Below, piece by piece: positions 1 to 8,633 of a DNA stretch of 64,000 nt. Made by a program: the position numbers and the translations under genes. The stretch's first letter is position 1; each line of letters begins with the position of its first letter. The stretch is from an uncultured Clostridia bacterium. Its GTDB lineage: Bacteria > Bacillota > Clostridia > Oscillospirales > Acutalibacteraceae. Location: positions 1 to 64,000 of the forward strand of contig CALHND010000017.1 in the NCBI GenBank assembly GCA_938034875.1. The letters are read 5' to 3'. The notes under the pieces were generated by a model. It ran no database searches, was not told the origin of the DNA, and saw only the letters and a program-made list of their open reading frames with translations.

Positions 1-70
1 CTCTGACTCGCAGTATAGCTGCTTCCAGCTTTTCTACTCCGTCTACAATATCATACTTGTAATTTTCCAT
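1..70 (-). CDS. 5' end of a minus-strand gene running off the window
   Basis: An ATG at 70-68 (minus strand) preceded by an AAGGAG ribosome binding site opens a reading frame of 23 codons that continues past the window edge. The visible residues (MENYKYDIVDGVEKLEAAIL, then RVR) would fit the N-terminus of a CoA-dependent aldehyde/alcohol dehydrogenase of the AdhE kind, but 23 residues are too few to assign a family. It is divergent from gdhA. Confidence 0.5.
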   Translation of the reverse strand, partial: MENYKYDIVDGVEKLEAAILRVR

Positions 71-266
71 TGTTACGACTCCTTGATCTAAATAGATTGA
101 CAAAAATATATCAATCATTGGTATTATAGCAATATTTACCCATAAACGCAATATAAAAGATAAACAAAAGTATTTATAATCACGCCCTTAATTTCGCAAA
201 GTTCATAAATAAAAATAAATCATAAAAAATAAAAATGAATATTTACAAAATATTACATCGTAGTAA

Positions 267-295
267 TTGACACGCTTTTTTTAATGTGATAAAAT
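267..295 (+). promoter_or_regulatory. sigma-A type promoter of gdhA
   Basis: TTGACA at 267-272, a 17-base spacer and TAAAAT at 290-295, about 58 bases before the gdhA start. The region 71-352 is AT-rich and otherwise shows no gene or clear structure; it must also hold the promoter of the divergent partial gene. Confidence 0.75.
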
Positions 296-352
296 CATTC
301 CATTAATGACACCGGCATAAATGTCGAGTCTATGTAAAACGGAGGGTTTATT

Positions 353-1699
353 ATGAGTTTTAAAAGTACATATCTCTCGGAGGTAATGGAACAGGTTGAA
401 AAGCGCAATCCGGGCGAGCCTGAATTTCATCAGGCCGTACGTGAGGTTTTGGAGTCTCTAGAACCAGTTATTGAGGCTAATCCGCAGTATGTCGAGCGCG
501 GCATTATTGAGGAATTAGTTGAGCCTGAAAGAATTATTAAATTCCGAGTTCCGTGGGTTGATGATAACGGCAAGGTGCATGTTAACCGCGGTTTCCGTGT
601 TCAGTTCAACAGCGCAATAGGACCGTATAAGGGCGGACTTCGTTTACATCCGTCAGTTTACGAAGGAATTATTAAATTCCTTGGATTTGAGCAAATTTTT
701 AAAAACTCTCTTACAGGTTTGCCTATCGGCGGCGGTAAGGGTGGCTCTGACTTTGACCCCAAGGGCAAGTCCGACATGGAAGTTATGCGCTTCTGCCAGT
801 CGTTTATGACCGAGCTATCAAAGTATATCGGTGCTGATACCGATGTTCCTGCCGGCGATATCGGCGTAGGTGCTCGCGAAATCGGATTCCTTTTCGGACA
901 GTATAAGCGTCTGCGTGACGAGTTCACAGGCGTTCTTACTGGTAAGGGTCTGACCTATGGCGGCTCACTAGCACGCACACAAGCTACCGGTTACGGACTT
1001 TGTTATTTTACAGAGGAAATGCTCAAAGATAATGGAGATTCATTTAACGGAAAAACAGTTGTTATTTCCGGCTCAGGTAATGTAGCTATTTACGCGACAG
1101 AAAAGGCAACACAGCTCGGCGCAAAGGTTGTTGCAATGTCCGATTCTAACGGCTATATTTACGATGCAAACGGCATTGATCTTGACGCTGTAAAGCAGAT
1201 TAAATTGGTTGAGCGTAAGCGCATAAAGGAATATGTTGCAATACATCCAACAGCTGAATACCATGAGGGTTGTTCAGGCATCTGGACAATCAAGTGTGAT
1301 GTAGCTCTTCCGTGTGCAACACAGAACGAAATTGACGAAGCTTCGGCAAAGGCACTTGTTGCAAACGGTGTAAAGGCAGTAGCCGAGGGTGCAAATATGC
1401 CGTCTACTCCGGAAGCAATAGCAATCTTCCAGGCAAACGGAGTACTGTTTGGACCAGCAAAAGCTGCCAATGCAGGCGGTGTTGCTACTTCCGCTCTTGA
1501 AATGAGCCAGAACTCGATGAGATACTCATGGACATTTGAAGAGGTTGACGCAAAGCTGCATGACATCATGGTCAACATTTACAAAAATTCCGCAGCCGCT
1601 GCTGAAAAGTACGGCATGAAGGGCAACCTTGTAGCAGGCGCAAATATTGCCGGCTTTATAAAGGTAGCAGACTCCATGATGGCTCACGGAGTTGTCTGA
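353..1699 (+). CDS. gdhA: Glutamate dehydrogenase
   Basis: Catalyses the reversible reductive amination of 2-oxoglutarate to glutamate in the cytoplasm. At 448 residues it has the length of the hexameric small GDH family. The substrate-binding and catalytic segment PIGGGKGG lies at 124-131 (Lys129), and the Rossmann-fold glycine motif GSGNVA is near residue 240. The family of this size includes NADP- and NAD-dependent members, and cofactor choice cannot be settled by eye. GGAGGG precedes the ATG. It is monocistronic, with its own promoter and a strong terminator. Confidence 0.96.
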   Translation: MSFKSTYLSEVMEQVEKRNPGEPEFHQAVREVLESLEPVIEANPQYVERGIIEELVEPERIIKFRVPWVDDNGKVHVNRGFRVQFNSAIGPYKGGLRLHPSVYEGIIKFLGFEQIFKNSLTGLPIGGGKGGSDFDPKGKSDMEVMRFCQSFMTELSKYIGADTDVPAGDIGVGAREIGFLFGQYKRLRDEFTGVLTGKGLTYGGSLARTQATGYGLCYFTEEMLKDNGDSFNGKTVVISGSGNVAIYATEKATQLGAKVVAMSDSNGYIYDANGIDLDAVKQIKLVERKRIKEYVAIHPTAEYHEGCSGIWTIKCDVALPCATQNEIDEASAKALVANGVKAVAEGANMPSTPEAIAIFQANGVLFGPAKAANAGGVATSALEMSQNSMRYSWTFEEVDAKLHDIMVNIYKNSAAAAEKYGMKGNLVAGANIAGFIKVADSMMAHGVV

Positions 1700-1721
1700 T
1701 AACAATAAAGAAAAATAATAA

Positions 1722-1756
1722 AAAATCAGCAAGCTTAATGCTTGCTGATTTTTTTA
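1722..1756. terminator. bidirectional terminator between gdhA and glgP
   Basis: A 13-bp perfect stem (1722-1734 with 1740-1752) around the loop TTAAT, A-rich on one side and T-rich on the other. It can end both the gdhA (+) and glgP (-) transcripts. Confidence 0.9.
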
Positions 1757-1759
1757 TTA

Positions 1760-4141
1760 CTATGATTGTTTGTCGCTTTTTACTTCCGTAATGTGCCATA
1801 TATCACAAGCATATTCGCCGATGGTACGGTCGGAGGAAAATTTGCCGCTTCCCGCTATATTTGCCCAGCCTTTTTTTGCAAATTTTACACGGTCAGCAGA
1901 ATCACGGTTTAACTGCAACCGTGCGTTGTAAAGCTCCATAAAATCATGGAGAAGATAGTATTTGTCCGCTTTTTCATAGTCGCTGCCTTTTAAAAGCGAA
2001 TCGTATATTTCTTTAAATACACCTGTTCCTCCATCGTCAAACGTGCCGTCAATTAATGAGTCAAGAACAGCTTTGATGCGCGGATTTGAACTGTATATCT
2101 TTTTGGGGTCATAGGTGTCTTTTATCTCTTGTATTTCTTCAACAGTTGCACCGAAAATATAATTGTTTTCGGCACCAGCTTCATTCACAATCTCTACATT
2201 TGCACCGTCAAGTGTGCCCAGAGTGACTGCGCCATTCATCATCATTTTCATGTTACCGGTGCCGCTTGCCTCAGTTCCCGCAGTTGATATCTGTACCGAA
2301 ACATCGGCAGCAGAAACAAGCTTTTCGGCATAAGAAACATTATAGTTAGACAAAAATGCTATTTTCATAACCGGCGAAACAGCTTTGTCACTGTCCACAA
2401 GTTTGGAAATTTCGTTAATCAGTTTGATGATTCCTTTTGCTCTGCGATATCCTGGAGCCGCTTTTGAAGCAAATAGGAATGTTGTAGGTGTGAAGTTGGT
2501 GATTTTGCCGTCGCGTATATCAAAGTAAATAGCAAGCAACACCAGTGCATTTAAAAGCTGTCGTTTGTACTCATGCAGGCGCTTTATTTGTACATCAAAA
2601 ACAGTTTTCGGATCAAGCAATATTTTGTCATGCTCGTATACGAATTTTGTTAATTGCTCATGCTTTTGTTGTTTTATTTTTACGAAATTTTGCATGACTT
2701 CTTCATCGTTATTAAAAGCTTCGAGCGCTTTTAATTCCGAAGTGTCGGTTACCCATTTGTCGCTTGAAAGCAATCCTGTAATGAGGCTTGACAGTTCTGC
2801 ATTGCACAGCCGCAGCCATCTGCGCTGGGTAACACCGTTGGTTTTATTTCTAATTTTTTCTGGATATATTTTGTGCCAATCTGATAGCAACTCATTTTTT
2901 AGTATATCTGTATGAATTGCCGCTACGCCGTTTACAGCCTCTGATGCATAAACGGCAAGGTTAGCCATATGCACTTTTTCGCCTTGAATGATGGCGTTTT
3001 TTTCTATAACTTTGCTATTAATTCCACGCTCTTTCAGTTCGTCTCTCATAGCCTTGTCGATTTTTTTAATTATCGGCATAATTTCGGGCAGTACCTCTTC
3101 AATCAGGTCTGTATCCCACGTTTCGAGAGCCTCCTGCATAACGGTGTGATTAGTATAGTTGAATATTTTTTTAGCATTTGCCAGTGCTGCTTCAAAACTG
3201 TCACCGCGATTTGTCATAAGTCTGATGTATTCAGGAATGGCAAGCACAGGATGAGTGTCGTTTAGCTGTATTGAAGCAAAGCTTGTTAATTCATCTGTGC
3301 CTCCGTGCACTGAATGAACGCGTCGGATAATGTCCTGCAATGAAGCAGAGGTAAAGAAATACTGCTGCTTAATACGCAGTGCTTTACCGCTTCTTTTGGT
3401 ATCATTGGGGTAGAGCACACGAGAAATATCTTCGGCACGGTTTTTAAGACACACGGCCTTGTCGTATTCCTGCTCATTGAACAGCTCAAAATCAAATGGT
3501 TCAAGCGGTTCTGCCTGCCACAAACGTAAGGTGCCGATGTTGTCTGTACCGTATCCAAGTATTGCCATATCGTACGGAACAGCCAAAACGGACATGTCAG
3601 CAAATTTAACCTCTACCGTTAAATCGTCTCTGCGTACTGACCATGGGTCACCATTTCGCTGCCAGTCATCCACCAGCTCAACCTGAGCACCATTTTCAAT
3701 CGCTTGTTTAAAAAGGCCATATTTGTACCGTATGCCGTAACCCATCAGCGGCAAATTCATGGTTGCCGCACTTTCTAAAAAGCAAGCGGCAAGTCTACCC
3801 AGTCCACCATTTCCGAGTGCTGCATCTTCGCTATCCTCAAGCCCTTTTAACGATATACCTTGTTCCTTAAGCAGACCTTCAATTTTATCTGTCATGCCCA
3901 AACATAAAAGATTGTTGAAAATAGCTCTGCCTACTAAAAATTCTGCAGATAAATAGTAAGCGCAGCGGGTTTTATTTTGCTTTGTTCGGCTGTTTTTCCA
4001 GTTTTCTGAAATATGAGCCATTATTGATCGCGAAATTGCTGTGTTAAGTTGATCGCCGTTAGTTTCGTTCAGTTCTCTTGTGAATAAGGCACGCGCTATA
4101 ATATCGGCGTCCCCCATCATTTTTTTAGAATCTATTTCCAT
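1760..4141 (-). CDS. glgP: Glycogen/starch phosphorylase
   Basis: Releases glucose-1-phosphate from alpha-1,4-glucan chains using PLP. The 793-residue product has the full length of the family. The C-terminal PLP-lysine segment EASGTGNMKMM is followed by GTLDGANVEI, the classical signature; LGNGGLGRLAACFLES lies near residue 110. I place the start at the ATG at 4141: it is preceded by GCGGAGG at the right distance, and a longer frame from an upstream TTG would run through that ribosome binding site. No other glycogen genes are adjacent. It shares the terminator with gdhA. Confidence 0.95.
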   Translation of the reverse strand: MEIDSKKMMGDADIIARALFTRELNETNGDQLNTAISRSIMAHISENWKNSRTKQNKTRCAYYLSAEFLVGRAIFNNLLCLGMTDKIEGLLKEQGISLKGLEDSEDAALGNGGLGRLAACFLESAATMNLPLMGYGIRYKYGLFKQAIENGAQVELVDDWQRNGDPWSVRRDDLTVEVKFADMSVLAVPYDMAILGYGTDNIGTLRLWQAEPLEPFDFELFNEQEYDKAVCLKNRAEDISRVLYPNDTKRSGKALRIKQQYFFTSASLQDIIRRVHSVHGGTDELTSFASIQLNDTHPVLAIPEYIRLMTNRGDSFEAALANAKKIFNYTNHTVMQEALETWDTDLIEEVLPEIMPIIKKIDKAMRDELKERGINSKVIEKNAIIQGEKVHMANLAVYASEAVNGVAAIHTDILKNELLSDWHKIYPEKIRNKTNGVTQRRWLRLCNAELSSLITGLLSSDKWVTDTSELKALEAFNNDEEVMQNFVKIKQQKHEQLTKFVYEHDKILLDPKTVFDVQIKRLHEYKRQLLNALVLLAIYFDIRDGKITNFTPTTFLFASKAAPGYRRAKGIIKLINEISKLVDSDKAVSPVMKIAFLSNYNVSYAEKLVSAADVSVQISTAGTEASGTGNMKMMMNGAVTLGTLDGANVEIVNEAGAENNYIFGATVEEIQEIKDTYDPKKIYSSNPRIKAVLDSLIDGTFDDGGTGVFKEIYDSLLKGSDYEKADKYYLLHDFMELYNARLQLNRDSADRVKFAKKGWANIAGSGKFSSDRTIGEYACDIWHITEVKSDKQS

Positions 4142-4195
4142 AGTATACCTCCGCAAATAAAAACATTAACAAAGGTATTTTTGCCCGATAAATAC

Positions 4196-4232
4196 AAAAA
4201 ATGCAGACAGTATACAACTGCTTGCATTTTTT
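4196..4232 (-). terminator. terminator of the YfcE-like gene
   Basis: Inverted repeat AAAAAATGCA...TGCATTTTTT (4196-4205 with 4223-4232), continued inward by CAGT/ACTG after a 2-base internal loop. On the minus strand it ends in a T-run directly after the stop codon at 4231-4233. Confidence 0.7.
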
Positions 4233-4707
4233 AATCTAATTTAATAATGTTTGTTAGAATTCCTGCAGGAGTTATTTCGATTAATCCGTAGCTGTTTTTT
4301 TCAAAACCGCCACGCCCAACTGAGCCTGGATTTAAAATATACATACCGTCACGATAATCCTCTAAGGCTATATGAGTGTGTCCGTATAGCATTATATCAC
4401 AGTTTTGCCGTTTCGCCTGCGCGACCATGCCGCCGATACCCGACTTCACGCTGTATGTATGTCCGTGAGCCATAAATATTTTTTTATTACCTAAAAAAAT
4501 AATTTTTTCGCAATCGTCGTCACATCCCAAATCACAGTTTCCACGCACAGAAATGCAGCATTTGTTATCAAAAGCTGATTTAAAGTCGTAAAAGTCGCGC
4601 CAACCATCGCCCAGAAACAAAAAAGCATCTGCATTGTTGTGTGTAAACCCAATATCAAGCAAAGAACCGGTCTTTCCGTGAGAGTCAGACATAACAATGA
4701 TTTTCAT
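4231..4707 (-). CDS. YfcE/MJ0936-type metallophosphoesterase
   Basis: A 158-residue calcineurin-like phosphoesterase. The metal-binding motifs are in order: D-x-H in SDSHG (residues 7-11), GDGW, GNCD, and the C-terminal GHTH near residue 113, with the family ending LNPGSVGRG. Family members hydrolyse phosphodiester model substrates and some cleave cyclic dinucleotides or cAMP; the real substrate is not predictable here. It reads divergently from the small-protein genes that start at 4762, with only about 55 bases between. Confidence 0.88.
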   Translation of the reverse strand: MKIIVMSDSHGKTGSLLDIGFTHNNADAFLFLGDGWRDFYDFKSAFDNKCCISVRGNCDLGCDDDCEKIIFLGNKKIFMAHGHTYSVKSGIGGMVAQAKRQNCDIMLYGHTHIALEDYRDGMYILNPGSVGRGGFEKNSYGLIEITPAGILTNIIKLD

Positions 4708-4761
4708 ACCTTGTAACCTCGCTTCATATTATATAATGAAAAACAAAATAGGGGTGATCTT

Positions 4762-5001
4762 ATGAATGATAATCAAGATAAACTTATAAACTCAGCGGCA
4801 AAGCATCTAGGAACAGACCCTGATTCGCTAAAATCGGCGGTACAAAGTGGTTCGGTCGATAATTTGCTTACAAACATGAAACCGGAGGATGCGGCAAAAG
4901 TTAAAAGCTTTTTATCCGATAAAGCAGCGACCGAAAAATTGATGAAATCGCCGCAGGTGCAGGAACTTATGAAAAAACTAATGGGTAACAAAAATGGATG
5001 A
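4762..5001 (+). CDS. Small acidic/basic helical protein, unknown function
   Basis: A 79-residue soluble protein starting at an ATG behind AGGGGTGAT. It is rich in Lys, Ser and Asp, predicted helical, with a repeated alternation such as LMKSPQVQELMKKLMG at the C-terminus. No membrane segment or catalytic motif is visible. It overlaps the next gene by 8 bases, so the two are probably translationally coupled. A candidate -10 (TATAAT, 4732-4737) sits upstream with a poorly spaced -35. I do not recognise the function. Confidence 0.75.
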   Translation: MNDNQDKLINSAAKHLGTDPDSLKSAVQSGSVDNLLTNMKPEDAAKVKSFLSDKAATEKLMKSPQVQELMKKLMGNKNG

Positions 5002-5389
5002 CATAGTAGCACAGCTTTCTTCATTTATCGAAAGCAAGGACGGAATGGATACAATAAAAAATCTTGCCTCATCGCTTATGTCGTCTGATGGGGATATATC
5101 ATCAACGCTTTCTTCGCTCATATCGGGCGGAGCTGAATCTGTGCTGTCTCCTCCAAAAAACGAGGAGACAGTAGATTTAATGCCATTTTCACCCGACCAG
5201 CTTGTTTCTATTATGCATATTATGTCGGCATTTAACAACAGCGGTGATGATTCACGCACTCGGCTTTTGTTAGCACTTAAACCTAATTTGAGCGAAAAAC
5301 GCCGTGAAAGGGTCGACCGCGCAATTAAACTGATGAAGTTGATGGCGGTTATCCCAGCCTTGTCCGAAAGCGGACTTTTTAAATTATAA
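4994..5389 (+). CDS. Conserved clostridial small protein, unknown function
   Basis: 131 residues. The N-terminal half is a Ser/Asp-rich helix-forming region; the C-terminal half has the block RTRLLLALKPNLSEKRRERV followed by DRAIKLMKLM, a pattern I associate with uncharacterised Clostridia proteins encoded beside a second small gene, as here. No transmembrane segment or catalytic motif. It overlaps the upstream gene by 8 bases and is followed by the next one after 36 bases, so an operon is likely. Confidence 0.75.
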   Translation: MDDIVAQLSSFIESKDGMDTIKNLASSLMSSDGDISSTLSSLISGGAESVLSPPKNEETVDLMPFSPDQLVSIMHIMSAFNNSGDDSRTRLLLALKPNLSEKRRERVDRAIKLMKLMAVIPALSESGLFKL

Positions 5390-5425
5390 CACAAATTTTT
5401 GTTTAATGAAAGGGCGGTGAAACAA

Positions 5426-5839
5426 ATGGCAGAAATGTCAAAGGAGGAGTTTGAAAGAATGCAAAATGACGCAATTCGCCGGGTGCAAAATATGCAGCAG
5501 CGATCCCGGGCGCATGTTCCGCCCATGCCTGATTATGTACGTCCTCTTAATCGGCCGCAATTTACAAACGAGCAAACGGGACAATCACCTCAGACCGAAC
5601 TATTGCAAAACGATATGACAAACCAGCATGCTGATGAAACACCGCCTGAATCAATAACAAAACATCCACAAGATTCGGGAAATAAAAAAGGTTTCGGACT
5701 GGGTTTTCTTGATAAACTCAATCTTAAAAATTTTGAAATAGATGCCGATAGATCGCTTGTTCTGATGATGATGGGACTGCTGGGAAGAGAGACTGTTGAT
5801 GAAACTTTGATGCTTGCTTTACTTTATATAATGCTGTGA
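5426..5839 (+). CDS. Small protein with disordered middle and hydrophobic C-terminal helix, unknown function
   Basis: 137 residues from the ATG at 5426, which has AGGGCGGTGA at the right distance; a longer frame from a TTG would read through that site. The first third is charged and helical, the middle is Pro/Gln-rich and probably disordered, and the end (SLVLMMMGLLGRE...LALLYIML) is a hydrophobic, short helical segment, a layout seen in uncharacterised Clostridia proteins next to the preceding gene. The function is unknown; membrane or spore-surface association is only a guess. Confidence 0.75.
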   Translation: MAEMSKEEFERMQNDAIRRVQNMQQRSRAHVPPMPDYVRPLNRPQFTNEQTGQSPQTELLQNDMTNQHADETPPESITKHPQDSGNKKGFGLGFLDKLNLKNFEIDADRSLVLMMMGLLGRETVDETLMLALLYIML

Positions 5840-5898
5840 TTTAACAAATATAAGTCTGTCAATAATATTACCATGTAACATATTTAAAGGAGTACGAC

Positions 5899-6864
5899 AT
5901 GGCAGACTTTAATTATTTAAAAGACCGAGTGAAAAGCATGAGCATGACATCAATGTTATCGGCAGCACAAAATGTGCATGAGCGCAGTGACATCAGTACG
6001 TTGCGTGCATTTGTTGATATTGCACGGTGCGGTATTAAATACTCAGCAGGATATACAGATTATCTTAACTGTGCATTTGAAACAAAAAGCGCTGCAGAAC
6101 GTAAAAACATAATTACTCGCGGTGTAAATAACAGATATGTACGCCGCATGAATAGCCGAGATCTCGATTCCTGTTTTAATGACAAAAGACAGTTTTATGC
6201 AATATACCGAGACTACATTTCGCGGGATTGGCTTGATTTAGAAAAGACCAATTCCACTGAGCTGCGTAATTTTGTTAACGGGGATACTGAAATAGTGGTA
6301 AGAAGGCCCGACGCAAAAGCAAACAGCGGCACATACGTGCTAAATCTGCTCGGAGTTGACGACTACGACGACCTTCGTGAACGATTGCTCCGAATGGGAT
6401 TGTCAATAGCCGAACGGCGAGTAATTCAGCACGAGGAAATGGAAAAGCTGTGTGGAACGTCTATTGGCATCATTCGGCTGGTTACTGTTGGCGGCAATAT
6501 AGTGTTTGCTTGCCTTAATTGTGAGTTTGATAAATTCTCTTTGACTGCTCCGATTGACGAAAAAAAAGGCGTGATAATAGGCAGTGCTGTTGACAGTAAA
6601 AACGGTATGTACCATCGTCATCCTTTGACTGGAAAACGCTTTTGTGGATTTCATATTCCGCTGTGGAATACCGTTGAGGCGTTGGTGATCAGTGCTTCAA
6701 AGGTGCTTACTTCGGTTAAATATTGCGGCTGGGATGTAGCTGTACAACCTAACCGAGCAGAGCTTATTGATGCAACCAGCTTTCCTCGGCACGATTACTA
6801 CCGTATATGCAATAATGAAAAGCTTCGCAGCGATATTGAAAAAAACATGCAAAACATAATCTGA
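5899..6864 (+). CDS. Sugar-transfer-type ATP-grasp homologue, apparently degenerate
   Basis: 321 residues. The C-terminal two thirds align by eye with the ATP-grasp protein encoded at 49111-50091: GIIRLVT here against NTLRVMT there, HRHPLTGKRFCGFHIPLW against the IPYW segment, and GWDVAVQP against GWDVAITK. The metal/phosphate-binding EGN of the intact protein is replaced by DAT, and the glycine-rich KPQIGLGGTE is replaced by RRPDAKANSGTY, so ATP turnover is doubtful. The family (PF14397 type) is often near surface-polysaccharide or peptide-modification genes. It follows the three small genes by 60 bases behind AAAGGAG and may belong to the same transcript. Confidence 0.7.
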   Translation: MADFNYLKDRVKSMSMTSMLSAAQNVHERSDISTLRAFVDIARCGIKYSAGYTDYLNCAFETKSAAERKNIITRGVNNRYVRRMNSRDLDSCFNDKRQFYAIYRDYISRDWLDLEKTNSTELRNFVNGDTEIVVRRPDAKANSGTYVLNLLGVDDYDDLRERLLRMGLSIAERRVIQHEEMEKLCGTSIGIIRLVTVGGNIVFACLNCEFDKFSLTAPIDEKKGVIIGSAVDSKNGMYHRHPLTGKRFCGFHIPLWNTVEALVISASKVLTSVKYCGWDVAVQPNRAELIDATSFPRHDYYRICNNEKLRSDIEKNMQNII

Positions 6865-6893
6865 TTTATACAAATGCTAATAGATTAACAAAA

Positions 6894-6937
6894 CTCCCGG
6901 TGTGCTTTCAAAGAAAACACACCGGGAGCATTTTTTA
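6894..6937. terminator. bidirectional terminator
   Basis: An 11-bp GC-rich stem CTCCCGGTGTG (6894-6904) with its complement at 6918-6928, followed by a T-run at 6931-6936. It separates the plus-strand small-gene operon from the end of the minus-strand dap operon. Confidence 0.9.
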
Positions 6938-6938
6938 A

Positions 6939-7694
6939 TTATTGGCCGACTAAATCGGTCATTGTGTACAAACCCGGTTTTTTACCGGTCATAAATATTG
7001 CAGCTTTTACTGCGCCAACGGCAAAAACTTCTTTTGACCGTGCCGAATGGCTGAGCGTAATGATTTCATCTTTTCCTGCAAATATTACTTCATGTTCACC
7101 CACAATTGTGCCGCCGCGAATAGCATGCATTCCGATTTCTTTTTTGGGACGCTTATCTCTTTTTGTGTGACGATCATATTCAAGAGCGTAACTGTTGTCG
7201 AGCTGCTCATTAACGGCTTTTGCAAGCATAATCGCTGTGCCGCTTGGAGCGTCAATTTTCTGATTATGGTGAGCTTCTACTATTTCAATGTCAAACCCGT
7301 CAGCAAGAACAGCTGTCGCCTTTTTAATCAGGTCAGCAAGCAGGTTTATGCCCAGAGACATGTTGAATGAGAAGAAAATCGGACATTTTTGTGAGGCTGA
7401 GTGAATTAGTGCGGTTTGAGCATCATCGAGTCCGGTGGTGCAAATTACCGCAGGAGTACCGGTGTCTGCAACATAGCTAAGCAGGGAAGTTAGCACCGAT
7501 GGATGCGAAAAGTCTATGATAACATCGGCTTCACATTTAATATGCGAAAATGCGGAAAAGACAGGGTAGCTTGACAGCATTACCGTGTCTTTGTCAACGC
7601 CGGCAACGATTTCGCAGTCGTCACGCGAGTCAACAATATCGGTGATAAAGCGGCCCATTTTACCGTTGCAGCCGCTGAGTATTATGCGTGTCAT
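6939..7694 (-). CDS. dapB: 4-hydroxy-tetrahydrodipicolinate reductase
   Basis: Reduces the DapA product with NAD(P)H in the lysine/meso-DAP pathway. 251 residues. The N-terminal GCNGKMGRF nucleotide loop, the VIDFSHPS segment and the active-site motif EAHHNQKIDAPSGTA (around residues 140-154) are all present. It is the third gene of asd-dapA-dapB, 23 bases after dapA. The pathway feeds the DAP that the MurE in this window is predicted to use. Confidence 0.96.
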   Translation of the reverse strand: MTRIILSGCNGKMGRFITDIVDSRDDCEIVAGVDKDTVMLSSYPVFSAFSHIKCEADVIIDFSHPSVLTSLLSYVADTGTPAVICTTGLDDAQTALIHSASQKCPIFFSFNMSLGINLLADLIKKATAVLADGFDIEIVEAHHNQKIDAPSGTAIMLAKAVNEQLDNSYALEYDRHTKRDKRPKKEIGMHAIRGGTIVGEHEVIFAGKDEIITLSHSARSKEVFAVGAVKAAIFMTGKKPGLYTMTDLVGQ

Positions 7695-7717
7695 TGTTGT
7701 TTCACATCCTCGCTTAT

Positions 7718-8608
7718 TTATTTTGCAAGACCGACCTTAACCAATTCCTTTTTAAGTGCTGCTTGTGCGCTGTCACTCATTTTAACAAGTGGCAGGCGGC
7801 ATTCGCCGACGTTAAGCCCCATGATGTTAAGAGCTTCTTTTACAGGAATAGGATTAACATCGGAGAAAAGGGCATTTATCAGCGGCAGATATTCCAGCTG
7901 TAATTTTCTGCTTGCTGCAAAATCTCCGTCGAGAGCATGCTGACAAATGTCGTGAGTTTCCTTTGGTGCAACATTTGACAGTACTGAAATAACTCCCAAG
8001 CCACCGAGTGACATTACTGGAACAATTTGATCATCGTTGCCTGAATAGATTGCAAGATCATCGCCACACAGATGAGCGATTTCAGCAACAGCAGAAAGAT
8101 CGCCGCTTGCTTCTTTTGTAGCAACTATGTTTTCTATCTTGCTAAGTTCTTTATAGGTTTCCGGTTTAATGTTTGTACCCGTGCGTGACGGAACATTGTA
8201 AAGAATAATGGGAAGGGAAGTGTTTTCTGCAATCATCTTAAAGTGAGCAATAAGACCTGCTTGAGAAGTTTTATTGTAATAAGGTGTTACAACAAGCAGA
8301 CCGTTTGCGCCGGCTTCTTCAGCGAGCTTAACAGTGCTTATTGCAAATGCAGTGTCGTTACTACCGGCACCGGCAATTACCGGAACTCTGCCGGCTACAT
8401 ACTCTACCGTCTTTTTAATAACTTCGATATGCTCGTTAATGTCGAGAGTAGCAGCTTCGCCGGTTGTACCGCATGCAACTATTGCATCTGTGCCCCCTTT
8501 GATTTGCAACTCTACCAATTCTTTAAGCTTTTCGTAATTTACGGAGCTATCCTCGTTCATAGGAGTGATGAGCGCGACAGCTGCGCCCTTAAATATAACA
8601 TTTTTCAT
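7718..8608 (-). CDS. dapA: 4-hydroxy-tetrahydrodipicolinate synthase
   Basis: Condenses pyruvate with aspartate semialdehyde. 296 residues, a TIM barrel of the usual length. Schiff-base Lys165 lies in ATKEASGD and the catalytic Tyr137 in YNVPSRTG; GTTGE at 47-51 is the substrate-binding turn. It sits between asd and dapB, 25 bases after asd, in one operon. No second DAP-branch enzyme (acetyltransferase, transaminase or dehydrogenase) is encoded nearby. Confidence 0.97.
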   Translation of the reverse strand: MKNVIFKGAAVALITPMNEDSSVNYEKLKELVELQIKGGTDAIVACGTTGEAATLDINEHIEVIKKTVEYVAGRVPVIAGAGSNDTAFAISTVKLAEEAGANGLLVVTPYYNKTSQAGLIAHFKMIAENTSLPIILYNVPSRTGTNIKPETYKELSKIENIVATKEASGDLSAVAEIAHLCGDDLAIYSGNDDQIVPVMSLGGLGVISVLSNVAPKETHDICQHALDGDFAASRKLQLEYLPLINALFSDVNPIPVKEALNIMGLNVGECRLPLVKMSDSAQAALKKELVKVGLAK

Positions 8609-8633
8609 TAATTACAACTCCTTTTATAATATA

